Shown here piece after piece: positions 9,913 through 18,478 of a stretch of DNA of 64,000 nucleotides. How positions within the stretch are numbered: the stretch's first letter is position 1; every line of letters begins with the position of its first letter. Under the pieces are notes generated by a model. That model had not been told where the DNA came from and searched no databases. It worked only from the letters and a program-made list of their open reading frames with translations. A program made the position numbers and the translations under genes. The DNA comes from Rhodopseudomonas palustris (GTDB taxonomy: Bacteria; Pseudomonadota; Alphaproteobacteria; Rhizobiales; Xanthobacteraceae), in the NCBI RefSeq assembly GCF_013415845.1, contig NZ_CP058907.1, forward strand, positions 744,001-808,000, in the 5' to 3' direction.

Positions 9913-10619
9913 GCGGCGGCGGCAAACGAGGTCACGTCGACGATGCGGTCCGCGATGATCTCACGGATCTCGTCGTCGTGCACGATGGCGATGATCGCGG
10001 CGCCCTGCGCCTTGGTCTGCCCGATCAGCTCGACCACCACGGCGCGATTCTTGGCGTCGAGCGATGCGGTCGGCTCGTCGAGCAGCAGGATCGGCGTATG
10101 CGAGATGAAGCCGCGAGCGATATTGACGCGCTGCTGCTCGCCGCCCGAGAACGTCGCCGGCGGCAGCGTCCACAGCCTCTCTGGAATGTTGAGCCGGCGC
10201 AGCAGCACAGCGGCCTGTTCACGCGCCGCCTCGCGGGTGGTGCCCTGCACGATCAGCGGCTCGGCGACGACGTCGAGCGCCGCGACGCGGGGGACGGCGC
10301 GCAGAAACTGGCTGACATAGCCGATGCTGCCGCGCCGTGCGGCGAGGATCTGCCGCGGCTGCGCGGTAGCGATGTCGAGCGTATCGCCCTCATGGGCGAT
10401 ACGGATCGCGCCGGAGTCGCAGCGATAATTGCCGAAGATCATTTTCAGGATCGACGATTTGCCCGCGCCGGAGGGGCCGGACAGCACGACGCATTCGCCG
10501 GGCTGCACCTGGAAGCTGACGCCGCGCACCACCGGCAGCGTCACGCCGCCCTGCAGATGCATGACGAAACTCTTCTGGGCGTTATCGACGACGAGAGCGG
10601 GAGCTTGGGTCATGGTCAT
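9909..10619 (-). CDS. phnL: C-P lyase subunit PhnL (ABC-ATPase fold)
   Basis: This 236-residue ABC-type ATPase without membrane partners is a subunit of the C-P lyase system. It has Walker A GPSGAGKSS, signature FSGGEQQRVNIARGF and Walker B ILLLDEPTASLD. The start at 10619 (M-T-M-T-Q) overlaps the phnK stop by one base; the ATG at 10613 is an alternative. PhnL acts with PhnG, PhnH and PhnI in transferring the phosphonate to ribose of ATP. Gene order, neighbours and length are standard. Confidence 0.95.
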   Translation of the reverse strand: MTMTQAPALVVDNAQKSFVMHLQGGVTLPVVRGVSFQVQPGECVVLSGPSGAGKSSILKMIFGNYRCDSGAIRIAHEGDTLDIATAQPRQILAARRGSIGYVSQFLRAVPRVAALDVVAEPLIVQGTTREAAREQAAVLLRRLNIPERLWTLPPATFSGGEQQRVNIARGFISHTPILLLDEPTASLDAKNRAVVVELIGQTKAQGAAIIAIVHDDEIREIIADRIVDVTSFAAAA

Positions 10620-11437
10620 CACGCCGGAAGGATCGAGGAGACGAGCAGTTGCGTATAGGGTTCGCGCGGATCGTCGAGCACCTGGTCGGTCAGCCCGGTC
10701 TCGATGACGCGGCCTGATTTCATCACCAGGATCCGATGCGACAGCAGCCGCGCCACCGTGAGATCGTGGGTGACGACGATCGCGGCCAGCCCGAGTTCGG
10801 CCACCAGGCTGCGGACCAGATCGAGCAGCCGCGCCTGTACCGAGACGTCGAGCCCCCCGGTCGGCTCGTCCATGAAGACGAGGCGCGGATCGGTAACGAG
10901 GTTGCGGGCGATCTGCAGCCGCTGCCGCATGCCGCCCGAATAGGTGCGCGGCGCGTCGTCGATGCGGCCGGTGTCGATCTCGACCCGCTCCAGCCAGTCG
11001 CTGGCGACGCTCCGAATCTTGCCGTAGTGATTCCAACCGATCGCCATCAACCGTTCACCGACATTGGCGCCGGCCGAGACCGCCATGCGGAGGCCCTGCG
11101 CGGGATCCTGATGCACGAAGCCCCAATCGGTGCGCAGCAGCAGCCGGCGCTCGGCTTCACCGAGTTCGGCAAGATCGCGCAGGACGCCGTCGCGCATCCG
11201 ATAGGACACGCGCCCGGCGCTCGGCGTCATCTGTCCCGACAGCATCTGCAGCAGGGTCGATTTGCCGGAACCGGACTCGCCGACGATCGCCAGCACTTCG
11301 CCAGGGAAGAGTTCGAACGACACGCCGCGACAGGCGTCGATCCGGCCGTAGCGTTTCGACAGGCCGTCGGCGATCAGCAGCGGTTGGTCGGCCGCGGTGA
11401 AGGCGCCTGGTGCGGCGGATGAGACGCGATCAAGCAT
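10619..11437 (-). CDS. phnK: C-P lyase subunit PhnK (ABC-ATPase fold)
   Basis: This 272-residue ATPase binds the PhnGHIJ core complex at PhnJ. It has Walker A GESGSGKST, signature YSGGMRQRLQIARN and Walker B LVFMDEPTGGLDVSVQAR. The ATG at 11437 is chosen because it lies within the end of phnJ, giving an 8-nt overlap consistent with the tightly coupled operon. Its similarity to peptide-transporter ATPases is a known property of PhnK and does not imply transport. Confidence 0.95.
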   Translation of the reverse strand: MLDRVSSAAPGAFTAADQPLLIADGLSKRYGRIDACRGVSFELFPGEVLAIVGESGSGKSTLLQMLSGQMTPSAGRVSYRMRDGVLRDLAELGEAERRLLLRTDWGFVHQDPAQGLRMAVSAGANVGERLMAIGWNHYGKIRSVASDWLERVEIDTGRIDDAPRTYSGGMRQRLQIARNLVTDPRLVFMDEPTGGLDVSVQARLLDLVRSLVAELGLAAIVVTHDLTVARLLSHRILVMKSGRVIETGLTDQVLDDPREPYTQLLVSSILPA

Positions 11438-12308
11438 GGGCGCTCTCCATCGGGGCCGTTTCGCTGCCGGTGTGACCCTGGGCGCGGCGGCCTTCGCAAT
11501 AATCTGTGTCCGAGCACACGAACATCCGGGTGCCGGCGTTATCGGTGACAATCTCGTCGAGATAGGAATCGTCAGCGCCGCACAGCGCACAGCAGCCGGC
11601 CTGGCGATAGCGCGTGAACGGATGGTCCTCGAAATCCAGCGACACCACCTGCGTGTAGGGCGGGATCGCGTAGATCCGTTTCTCGCGGCCGGCGCCGAAC
11701 AGCTGCAGCGCCGGGCAGTTGTCCATCTTCGGGTTGTCGAACTTCGGCGTGGGGGAGGGGTCCATCACGTAGCGGCCCGCGACCTTCACCGGATAGGCAT
11801 AGGCGGTGGCGATGTGGCCGAACTTGGCGATGTCCTCGTACAGCTTGACGTGCATCAGGCCGTATTCAGCGAGTGCATGCATGCGCCGCGTCTCGGTCTC
11901 GCGCGGTTCGAGATAGCGCAGCGGTTCGGGGATCGGCACCTGATACACTAGTACCTGGCCTTCGTGCAGCGGCGTTTCGGGAATCCGGTGCCGGGTCTGG
12001 ATCACGCTCGCGTCCGGCGTTGCCGTCGTCGTTGCGACGCCGGCAGTCTTGGCGAAGAACTTGCGGATCGAGATCGCGTTGGTGGTGTCGTCGCTGCCCT
12101 GGTCGATCACCTTCAGCGTATCGTCGGGACCGAGGATCGACGCAGTCACCTGCACGCCGCCGGTGCCCCAGCCATAAGGCATCGGCATCTCGCGGCTGGC
12201 GAACGGCACCTGATAGCCGGGGATCGCGATTCCTTTCAGGATCGCGCGGCGGATCATCCGCTTGGTCTGCTCGTCGAGATAAGCGAAATTGTAGGTCGCC
12301 TCGGTCAT
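11430..12308 (-). CDS. phnJ: C-P lyase radical SAM subunit PhnJ
   Basis: This 292-residue enzyme cleaves the carbon-phosphorus bond of ribose 1-alkylphosphonate 5-phosphate using an Fe-S cluster and SAM. The C-terminal cysteines sit in AGCCALCGADD (C240, C243) and FVCSDTDYC (C265, C271). These correspond, one residue shifted, to the cluster and catalytic cysteines of the E. coli enzyme. The ATG at 12308 overlaps the phnI stop. All catalytic cysteines are intact, so the C-P lyase should be functional. Confidence 0.97.
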   Translation of the reverse strand: MTEATYNFAYLDEQTKRMIRRAILKGIAIPGYQVPFASREMPMPYGWGTGGVQVTASILGPDDTLKVIDQGSDDTTNAISIRKFFAKTAGVATTTATPDASVIQTRHRIPETPLHEGQVLVYQVPIPEPLRYLEPRETETRRMHALAEYGLMHVKLYEDIAKFGHIATAYAYPVKVAGRYVMDPSPTPKFDNPKMDNCPALQLFGAGREKRIYAIPPYTQVVSLDFEDHPFTRYRQAGCCALCGADDSYLDEIVTDNAGTRMFVCSDTDYCEGRRAQGHTGSETAPMESAHA

Positions 12309-13402
12309 TCCGCAGCCTCGCGCAGCTCGGGTTGGCCCTGGTTGAATTCGGCGCGGAGCTTGCGCAGCAGGCCGAGCTCGGACTGGAAATCGACGTAGTG
12401 CGGCAGCTTCAGATGCTCGACGAAACCGGTGGCCTGGACGTTGTCGGAATGCGACAGCACGAACTCCTCGTCCTGCGCCGGGGCTTTGACGTCCTCGCCG
12501 AGTTCTTGCGCGCGCAGCGCACGATCGACCAGTGCCATCGACATCGCCTTGCGCTCGCTCTGGCCGAAGGCGAGGCCGTAGCCGCGGGTGAAACGCGGCG
12601 CCTCGGTTGCCGAGCCTTTGAACTGATTGACCATCTGGCACTCGGTCAGCGCCACGCTGCCGAGCGGCACCGCGAAGCCGGCGTCTTCGGCCTCGAAGAA
12701 CACCTCGACTTCGCCGAACCGGATCTCGCCGGCGAACGGATGATTGCGGCCGTAGCCGCGCTGAGTGGAATAGCCGAGCGCCAGAAGAAAGCCCTCGTCG
12801 GCGCGGGCGAGGTTCTGCAGCCGAAGGTCGCGCCCGGCCGGAAAGTTCAGCGGCTCGCGGGTGAGGTCGCCGACAGCGCTGTCGTCGTCCGCAACCGGCG
12901 ATTCTTCGATCAGCCCGTCCTGGCGCAGGATGTCGGTCACCCGCGGTGTCAGCGCCTCACTGGCTTCCGCTGTCGCCGGCTCAGCGGGATCGCTGCCTTC
13001 GGCGAGCTGCGGATCGAGCAGCCGATGGGTGTAGTCGAAGGTCGGGCCGAGGATCTGGCCGCCCGGAATGTCCTTGAAGGTTGAGGAAATGCGCCGCCGT
13101 ACCGCCATTGCGCCGGTGTCGACCGGCTCGGAGGAGCCGAACCGCGGCAGCGTGGCGCGGAACGCCCGCACCAGGAAGATCGCTTCGATCAGATCACCGC
13201 GCGCCTGCTTGATCGCCAGCGCCGCGAGCTCGCGGTCGTACAGCGAGCCTTCGCTTATCACCCGATCGACGCCGAGTGCGAGCTGTTCGGAGATCTGGTC
13301 GAGCGTCAGCTCCGGCACGTCGCGTTTCCCGCGGCGGGCATCGGCGAGCAACCGGTGGGCATTGTCGATGGCGCGTTCGCCGCCTTTGACTGCGACATAC
13401 AT
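12305..13402 (-). CDS. phnI: C-P lyase subunit PhnI
   Basis: This 365-residue protein starts MYVAVKGGERAIDNAHRLL, the family-typical N-terminus, and contains QISEQLALGVDRVI and GYGLAFGQSERKAMSMALVD. PhnI is the nucleosidase-type subunit that, with G, H and L, forms alpha-D-ribose 1-alkylphosphonate 5-triphosphate. Length is standard. It lies 3 bp downstream of phnH and overlaps phnJ. Confidence 0.96.
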   Translation of the reverse strand: MYVAVKGGERAIDNAHRLLADARRGKRDVPELTLDQISEQLALGVDRVISEGSLYDRELAALAIKQARGDLIEAIFLVRAFRATLPRFGSSEPVDTGAMAVRRRISSTFKDIPGGQILGPTFDYTHRLLDPQLAEGSDPAEPATAEASEALTPRVTDILRQDGLIEESPVADDDSAVGDLTREPLNFPAGRDLRLQNLARADEGFLLALGYSTQRGYGRNHPFAGEIRFGEVEVFFEAEDAGFAVPLGSVALTECQMVNQFKGSATEAPRFTRGYGLAFGQSERKAMSMALVDRALRAQELGEDVKAPAQDEEFVLSHSDNVQATGFVEHLKLPHYVDFQSELGLLRKLRAEFNQGQPELREAAE

Positions 13403-13405
13403 CGG

Positions 13406-14008
13406 TCAGCTCCCTTGGCTGAGGCGTGTGGTGCGCGGGATCGCCACCACCTGATCGCCGTTCACCAGCACCACGTCGACGCCGCGCGGAAACAGCGCCG
13501 CATTGATACTCAGGCGATCGAACAGGTCGGCTGGCTGTAGCGATGCCTGCAGCAGCGTCTCGCCGTCGATGCCGGGACCGCGCAACCGGAAGCCGTCGCC
13601 GGAGCCGAGCGCCTGCACTTGAATAATGAGTGTCGTCGAACGGTCCGGATATTCGGGCGTGCCGAGCGCGAAACGCTCGAGCGGCAGCAACGCTGAGCCG
13701 TCACCGATCAGCGCAAATGCCGCGGTGGAGGGATCGTCGGTCAGCGGCGCACCGGTGTGAAATTTCAGCCAGCGCGCGACCGTGCCGTCCGCCGCGATCG
13801 CGTCGTCGAGCCAGATCGGGGTGTCGTGGTCGAACAGCGTCAAGGCCAGTGCGGCGCTGGCGTGCATGAGCGGCGCCGGTGTGCCGGCTTCGACGCTGAT
13901 GCGTTGGATCCGGCCGGGCCGCGCCATCGCTTCCATCACGGCGCGGAAGGTCGATTGCGCCCCCAGTACCTTGTCGGCAAAGCCGGCGGCAAGTTCGGTG
14001 GTGGTCAT
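13406..14008 (-). CDS. phnH: C-P lyase subunit PhnH
   Basis: This 200-residue protein has the characteristic N-terminus AGFADKVLGAQSTFRAVMEAMARPG and the C-terminal GDGFRLRGPGIDG segment. PhnH is a structural subunit of the PhnGHIJ core. It lies 2 bp after phnG and 3 bp before phnI in the leftward operon. Length is normal for the family. Confidence 0.95.
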   Translation of the reverse strand: MTTTELAAGFADKVLGAQSTFRAVMEAMARPGRIQRISVEAGTPAPLMHASAALALTLFDHDTPIWLDDAIAADGTVARWLKFHTGAPLTDDPSTAAFALIGDGSALLPLERFALGTPEYPDRSTTLIIQVQALGSGDGFRLRGPGIDGETLLQASLQPADLFDRLSINAALFPRGVDVVLVNGDQVVAIPRTTRLSQGS

Positions 14009-14010
14009 GG

Positions 14011-14490
14011 TCAGCCCTCTCCGCGCACCAGCGTGTAGAAATCGACCTTGGTGGCCGCCGTCTGGGCGGCCTTTTCGGCACGTGCGGCTTCAACTTCGGT
14101 GCGCAGCGGCGCGATCACCTCGGCCTCGACCGCAGCCGAATAGTCCGCCGATTGCAGCAGCGCGTCGCACAGCGCGATCAGCTTCGCCTTGGTGCGGTCT
14201 CGCCCCAAGGTGTAGCCGAACCCGACCTCACCGCTGGCGAGCCGCACCGCAGCGCGCGACACCGTCGCCTCGCCGACATTGAAGGCGGAGCCATCGCCGC
14301 CGATCCGGCCGCGCAGCATCACCAGTCCTTGTTCCGGCTCGCGCAGCAGTGTGAACGCCGGCGGCGCCAGGGCCTCGACGCGGGCGTCGATCGCAGCGGT
14401 ATCCGACGCGGCCAGCACCGCCATTGCGGCGCGGCGGCGTGCGATCGCGGTTTGTTCGGGGAGGTTTGTGGTTTCGGCGTGCATCGCCAT
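14011..14490 (-). CDS. phnG: C-P lyase subunit PhnG
   Basis: This 159-residue subunit has the family pattern ARRRAAMAVLAASD at the N-terminus, LLREPEQGLVMLRGRIGGDG and FNVGEATVSRAAVRL. It is the first gene of the leftward phnGHIJKLMN operon. ATG codons at 14490 and 14484 are both possible starts. Ten bases upstream begins an 11-bp-arm inverted repeat that is the probable PhnF operator. Confidence 0.94.
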   Translation of the reverse strand: MAMHAETTNLPEQTAIARRRAAMAVLAASDTAAIDARVEALAPPAFTLLREPEQGLVMLRGRIGGDGSAFNVGEATVSRAAVRLASGEVGFGYTLGRDRTKAKLIALCDALLQSADYSAAVEAEVIAPLRTEVEAARAEKAAQTAATKVDFYTLVRGEG

Positions 14491-14499
14491 TGCCCAGTT

Positions 14500-14527
14500 C
14501 AAGTTGTCTATGTTAATAGACAACTTG
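14500..14527. promoter_or_regulatory. Probable PhnF operator (perfect 11-bp inverted repeat)
   Basis: CAAGTTGTCTA at 14500-14510 is exactly mirrored by TAGACAACTTG at 14517-14527 with a 6-bp spacer. It lies between divergent phnG and phnF. GntR/HutC regulators such as PhnF bind palindromes of this type, so this is very likely the site for local repression of phnG-N and autoregulation. Confidence 0.75.
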
Positions 14528-14540
14528 ATAGAGGCACAAT

Positions 14541-14558
14541 GTGAAAACTCGATGACGA
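14541..14558 (-). promoter_or_regulatory. Pho-box-like direct repeat upstream of phnG
   Basis: On the minus strand the heptamers TCGTCAT (14558-14552) and TTTTCAC (14547-14541) are separated by 4 bases. This reproduces the 7-4-7 layout of PhoB sites (consensus CTGTCAT repeats). It ends about 50 nt upstream of the phnG start. The match is partial (about 9 of 14 positions), so it is a candidate PhoB site only. Confidence 0.4.
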
Positions 14559-14595
14559 CGAATTCCGTGGCGATGATCACGAAAGCGTTCCTGTC

Positions 14596-15324
14596 ATGAC
14601 CGCCGAGGCACTCTCTTCAGGCGTCGCATTGTGGCGTCAGGTCGCCGACGGCATCGAGCTGGCGATCGCCGACGGTCGCTACCTGCCCGGCGGCAAGTTG
14701 CCGGGGGAGACCGAGATCGCCGAGAATTACGGGGTGAACCGCCACACCGTCCGCCGCGCGCTCGCAGCGCTGGCGGAGCGCGGGCTGGTGCGCGCCGAGC
14801 GCGGCAGCGGCACCTTCGTGCGCAGCCGGCGGATCGCCTATCCGCTGCGCACCCGGACGCGGTTTTCCGAAATCATCAATGCGGGCGGGCGCGAACCGCG
14901 CGGGCAGTTGATCGCCGCGGAGCGCGAGGCCGCGACCGGTGCGCTGGCCGGCCAGCTCGATCTCGACATCGGCGCGCCCCTTTTCCGCATCGAGGCGCTG
15001 CGGTCGGCGGACGGCGTGCCGATCAGCCGCGGCACGACCTGGCTGTCGGCGGTGCGATTTCCCGATGCGCCCAAGGTTTTCGCGGCGAAACGCTCGATGA
15101 CCAAGGTGCTGGCGCATTACGGCATCAGTGACTATCGCCGGCTGTCGACCCGGATCACGGCTTCGGTGGTCGATGCCGCAGATGCCGCGCGACTCGATCT
15201 GGCGGCCGGGCGGCCGGTGCTGGTGGTCGAGAGCATCGACGTCGCTGCCGACGGCACACCGCTGCTTACCTCCCGCGCCCGCTTCGCCGCGGAGCGGGTG
15301 GAGTTCGTGATCGAGCCGGATTAG
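14596..15324 (+). CDS. phnF: PhnF, GntR/HutC-family regulator of phosphonate genes
   Basis: This 242-residue regulator has an N-terminal winged helix (LWRQVADGIELAIADGRY, GETEIAENYGVNRHTVRRALAALAERGLV, RAERGSGTFV) and a C-terminal UTRA ligand domain (about residues 95-235, with RIEALRSADGVPISRGTTWL). It diverges from phnG across a perfect inverted repeat and is followed by the phnE2 end of the transport operon on the other strand. The identity as PhnF rests on family plus context; the effector is unknown. Confidence 0.93.
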   Translation: MTAEALSSGVALWRQVADGIELAIADGRYLPGGKLPGETEIAENYGVNRHTVRRALAALAERGLVRAERGSGTFVRSRRIAYPLRTRTRFSEIINAGGREPRGQLIAAEREAATGALAGQLDLDIGAPLFRIEALRSADGVPISRGTTWLSAVRFPDAPKVFAAKRSMTKVLAHYGISDYRRLSTRITASVVDAADAARLDLAAGRPVLVVESIDVAADGTPLLTSRARFAAERVEFVIEPD

Positions 15325-15345
15325 CTGGCGTCGAGGCCACGACGA

Positions 15346-15501
15346 CTATCCGCCATTGCCGGTGGCGAGCACGATGGCGGCATTGATGGTGATGCTGACG
15401 ACCATCAGCGCGCCGAGCAGCAAGCTCGACCGCCACGCCTTCTGCGCCCGAACGATGGCCCTGCGATTCCGCCCGCTATAAATCGCACCCTGGCTGTACA
15501 T
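15346..15501 (-). CDS. Small single-span membrane protein, 51 aa, between phnE2 and phnF
   Basis: The leftward frame from the ATG at 15501 encodes MYSQGAIYSGRNRRAIVRAQ, a basic N-terminus, then a hydrophobic span (about residues 26-46) and a short tail ending ATGNGG. A GGAGG ribosome site precedes the ATG by a few bases. It lies about 150 bp downstream of phnE2 in the same direction. No family is recognised. The composition (basic head, one helix) and the good ribosome site make it a plausible real gene. Confidence 0.55.
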   Translation of the reverse strand: MYSQGAIYSGRNRRAIVRAQKAWRSSLLLGALMVVSITINAAIVLATGNGG

Positions 15502-15647
15502 GCTCGATCCTCCGTATCGTTCGGGATTCGCCGAACGCTTGGTAAAGATCGGCCGATCGGCATAAAGGATCGAGAGGGCGGCGACCGCGTTCTGATAAGG
15601 GCGACATAAGAAACGGGCGGGCGATCGATCCGCACGCGCCCCAGCGG

Positions 15648-16514
15648 TTACCCCACCGCCTTCCGCCCGATGATCGCGAAGCGCAGTTTGCTGGAGATCC
15701 AGTCGATCGCCGCCACGGTGACCAGGATCATCAGGATCAGGAATGACACCTTCTGCCATTCCAGCACCCGGATCTGCTCGGCGAGCTGCAGGCCGATGCC
15801 TCCGGCGCCGACGATGCCGATGATGGTGGCGGAGCGGGTGTTGGACTCGAAGAAGTACAGGACCTGGCTGGCGAGGATCGGGACCACTTGTGGCAACATG
15901 CCGAAGCGGACGCCGTGGACGTGCGAGCCGCCGGTCGCCTTGACGCCTTCGCTCGGCTTTTCGTCGGCGGCCTCGAAGGCCTCCGAGAACAGCTTACCGA
16001 AATTGCCGAAGTCCGAGCACATCACAGCGAGAATGCCGGCGAACGGACCGAGGCCGACGACGCCGACCCAGATCAGCGCCCAGATCAGGGTGTCGATACC
16101 GCGCACCGCGTCGAGCAGGCGCCGCGTCAAGAGTTGCAGCGGACGGATGCGCAGCACATTGCGGGCCGCCAGGAACGACACGGGAAATGCCAGCAGCGCG
16201 CCGCCGAGCGTGCCGAGAAAGGCGATCGCCAGCGTTTCGCCCATGGCGTGCAGATAAACTTGGGCGAGCTGCCACGATCCCGGATCGGGCGGCAGCATCA
16301 GGCCGAGAAACTCGATCAGGCGGCCAATGCCGCCAAACAGCCTGTCGAACGGGATCTCGAGCCGGATCAGGCCGAACACGAAGATGGCTGCAGCCAATGT
16401 CAGGCCGCCGATCAGCTTGGCGCGGTTGATCCAGTTGGGACGGAATTGTTCGGGAAAGCGAGCGGCGATGCCGGATTCGTCGCCGAAGCTCAGGGTGCGG
16501 CGGGCGGTGCTCAT
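15648..16514 (-). CDS. phnE: Phosphonate ABC transporter permease PhnE (second)
   Basis: This 288-residue inner-membrane permease has an N-terminal helix (about residues 35-52) and a BPD_transp_1 domain with several spans. The phosphonate-permease motifs RGIDTLIWALIWVGVVGLGPFAGILA and, in the EAA loop, ESNTRSATIIGIVGAGGIG are present. It begins inside the stop of the first PhnE gene (4-nt overlap). Paired PhnE proteins are common; they probably form a heterodimer served by PhnC and PhnD. Confidence 0.94.
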   Translation of the reverse strand: MSTARRTLSFGDESGIAARFPEQFRPNWINRAKLIGGLTLAAAIFVFGLIRLEIPFDRLFGGIGRLIEFLGLMLPPDPGSWQLAQVYLHAMGETLAIAFLGTLGGALLAFPVSFLAARNVLRIRPLQLLTRRLLDAVRGIDTLIWALIWVGVVGLGPFAGILAVMCSDFGNFGKLFSEAFEAADEKPSEGVKATGGSHVHGVRFGMLPQVVPILASQVLYFFESNTRSATIIGIVGAGGIGLQLAEQIRVLEWQKVSFLILMILVTVAAIDWISSKLRFAIIGRKAVG

Positions 16515-17407
16515 CGTCGCTCCTGACCGATCAGGCGGCGGCGCACGCCTTCGGTGAAATAGTCGATCATCATCACGGTCACGATGATCAGCAACAGTAT
16601 CGCGCTGACGTCGCTGTAATAGAATTTGCGCACCGCCTCGATCAGGTCCTGGCCGATGCCGCCGGCGCCGACGAAGCCCATCACGGCCGCGCCGCGGACG
16701 TTGATCTCGAACCGCAGCAGTGCGTAGCTGACGAAATTCGACAGCACCTGCGGCACGACCGCAAAACGTACCATCTCGAACCAGTCGCCGCCGGACGACG
16801 CCACGCCTTCCAGCGGCTTGTCGTCGATGTTTTCGACGACTTCGGCGAACAGCTTGCCGAGCGCGCCAGCGGTATGAATCGCGATTGCCAGCACGCCCGG
16901 CAGCGGTCCGAGCCCGAACGCCAGCACGAACAGCAGCGCGAACACGATGTCCGGCACGGTGCGGCAGAATTCGAGGAAGCGGCGTGTGACAAACACCAAC
17001 GTGCGCGAACGCACCAGATTGGCCGAGGCGAGAAAGCACAGCGCGAAGCCGGCGAGCGCGCCGAGCAGCGTGCCCACATAGGCGATCAGGATGGTGTCGA
17101 GCAGCAGTCCGGTCCAGCGCTTGATGCCCCAGAACCAGTCGGCGAGGTCCGCCCACAGCGTGGCAAGCGACAGCTTCGGAGTGATGGAGATGAAATACGA
17201 TGGGAACCGCCAGAAATTTTCGGCGAACTTCTTCGGATCGACTTCACCCATCCAGGCCGCTGCGGCGATCGCAGCAATCAGGATCACGCCGCCCAGCGCC
17301 AGCCGCCGCCGCTTCGCCGCTACCGCCGCATCGTAGTGATCGGCGAGGGCGCGGAGCTGAGGTTCGGGAAGTTCTGTGACGGCTGCCTGCATTCGGGTGT
17401 CCGACAT
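16511..17407 (-). CDS. phnE: Phosphonate ABC transporter permease PhnE (first)
   Basis: This 298-residue permease is paralogous to the following gene. The ATG at 17407 gives MSDTRMQAAVTELPEPQLRAL, a cytoplasmic head before a helix at about residues 45-62. Family motifs are FCRTVPDIVFALLFVLAFGLGPLPGVLA and EINVRGAAVMGFVGAGGIGQDLI. It lies about 50 bp downstream of phnD and overlaps the second PhnE gene, in the leftward phnCDE1E2 operon. Confidence 0.94.
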   Translation of the reverse strand: MSDTRMQAAVTELPEPQLRALADHYDAAVAAKRRRLALGGVILIAAIAAAAWMGEVDPKKFAENFWRFPSYFISITPKLSLATLWADLADWFWGIKRWTGLLLDTILIAYVGTLLGALAGFALCFLASANLVRSRTLVFVTRRFLEFCRTVPDIVFALLFVLAFGLGPLPGVLAIAIHTAGALGKLFAEVVENIDDKPLEGVASSGGDWFEMVRFAVVPQVLSNFVSYALLRFEINVRGAAVMGFVGAGGIGQDLIEAVRKFYYSDVSAILLLIIVTVMMIDYFTEGVRRRLIGQERR

Positions 17408-17460
17408 GACGACGTGGGCGACCGGTCGGCCGCCCACGTTCGATGAAGTGCGAGGATGGA

Positions 17461-18369
17461 TCAGGACTTCGACTTGCGCAGGCTGTCGACGAACTTGATC
17501 AGTTCGACCACCGGCTCATAGTCCTTGTGGCTGGTCGCCGCATAGGGCTTGGCCTTGCCTTCATAGATCTTGTTGAAGGTCTCCGGATCGTTGGTGGCGA
17601 GATCGAGCACCGCCTTGCGGATCGCCGCCTTGAGGTCTTCCGGCATGTCAGACAGATAGGCCATCGGCGAGTTCACGATCAGGTCCGACTTCAGGATGAT
17701 GCGGAAGTCCGCGGCCTTGACCATGCCCTTGCGGTCCATCCGCAGCAGGTTGGATTCGTCCTCGGTGTTCCACCAATTGAACGCCGCATCGCAAGTGCCC
17801 TGAGCGACGCCGATCACCGCATTCTCGTGGCTGCCGGCGTAGATCACCTTGGCGAAGAACTTGTCGGGATCGATCGACATCTTGTTCATCATGAAGCGCG
17901 GCACGTTGTTGCCCGAGGTCGAATTCGGGTCGACCAGGCAGAGGTTCTTGCCCTTGAGGTCTTCGATCTTCTGGTAGGGCGAGTCCTTCTTCACATACAG
18001 CACCGAGTGATAGCCCTTGGAGCCGTCACCGTTGACCTCGATGGCGAACGGCTCGACCTTGGCGCCGACCAGATAGGCGCGGGCGTAGGACGCCGGGCCG
18101 TACATGCCGATGTGGATGTTGCCGGCGCGCTGGCCTTCGATCACCGCGGCGTAGTCGTTGGCGATGCGGAGTTTCACCGGCACGCCGAGCTGCTTGGTGA
18201 GGTAGTCGGTCAGCGGGGTCCAGCGGGTGGTGGTGCCCGAGGCGTTCTCGTCCGGGATCTTGCCGAACACCAGTTCGGGATATTTCGCCTTCCAGTCCTG
18301 CGCCGGCGCGGCGTGCGCCGTGAACGCCAGCGCGGCAGCGGCGGCGACGAGAGTACGGAGCTTGATCAT
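17461..18369 (-). CDS. phnD: Phosphonate ABC transporter substrate-binding protein PhnD
   Basis: This 302-residue periplasmic protein has a signal peptide (MIKLRTLVAAAAALAFTAHA, cleavage near APAQ). It carries the family stretch FGKIPDENASGTTTRWTPL, IANDYAAVIEGQRAG, HIGMYGPASYARA and LVDPNSTSGNNVPRF, the last contributing to the phosphonate pocket. A frame open further upstream is excluded because only the ATG at 18369 yields a proper signal peptide. It is the second gene of the transport operon, 109 bp after phnC. Confidence 0.96.
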   Translation of the reverse strand: MIKLRTLVAAAAALAFTAHAAPAQDWKAKYPELVFGKIPDENASGTTTRWTPLTDYLTKQLGVPVKLRIANDYAAVIEGQRAGNIHIGMYGPASYARAYLVGAKVEPFAIEVNGDGSKGYHSVLYVKKDSPYQKIEDLKGKNLCLVDPNSTSGNNVPRFMMNKMSIDPDKFFAKVIYAGSHENAVIGVAQGTCDAAFNWWNTEDESNLLRMDRKGMVKAADFRIILKSDLIVNSPMAYLSDMPEDLKAAIRKAVLDLATNDPETFNKIYEGKAKPYAATSHKDYEPVVELIKFVDSLRKSKS

Positions 18370-18415
18370 GACGTTTCCTGTCTCTTCAAGTCGATGAACG
18401 GTCGAAACACGGCAA

Positions 18416-18441
18416 CCGCACGCGGTCGCGCCGCACGCGGT
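18416..18441. repeat. Tandem 11-bp GC-rich repeats in the phnC-phnD gap
   Basis: CCGCACGCGGT occurs at 18416-18426 and again at 18431-18441 in the 109-bp gap between phnC and phnD. Each copy is itself a short palindrome (CCGC/GCGG). The pair may fold into hairpins that stabilise the phnD message, as is common before binding-protein genes. No further function is claimed. Confidence 0.4.
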
Positions 18442-18478
18442 GCCGGATAGGGGAGACGGCGAACGATCGCCGCCGGGA

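Noticed and set aside
9028..10320. A 430-codon rightward open frame opposite phnM and phnL
   Set aside because: It has the composition of an antisense shadow and lies entirely over two well-supported phn genes.
14591..14597. CTGTCAT overlapping the phnF start codon as a Pho box
   Set aside because: There is no second heptamer at an 11-bp interval and it overlaps the ATG, so it is likely chance.
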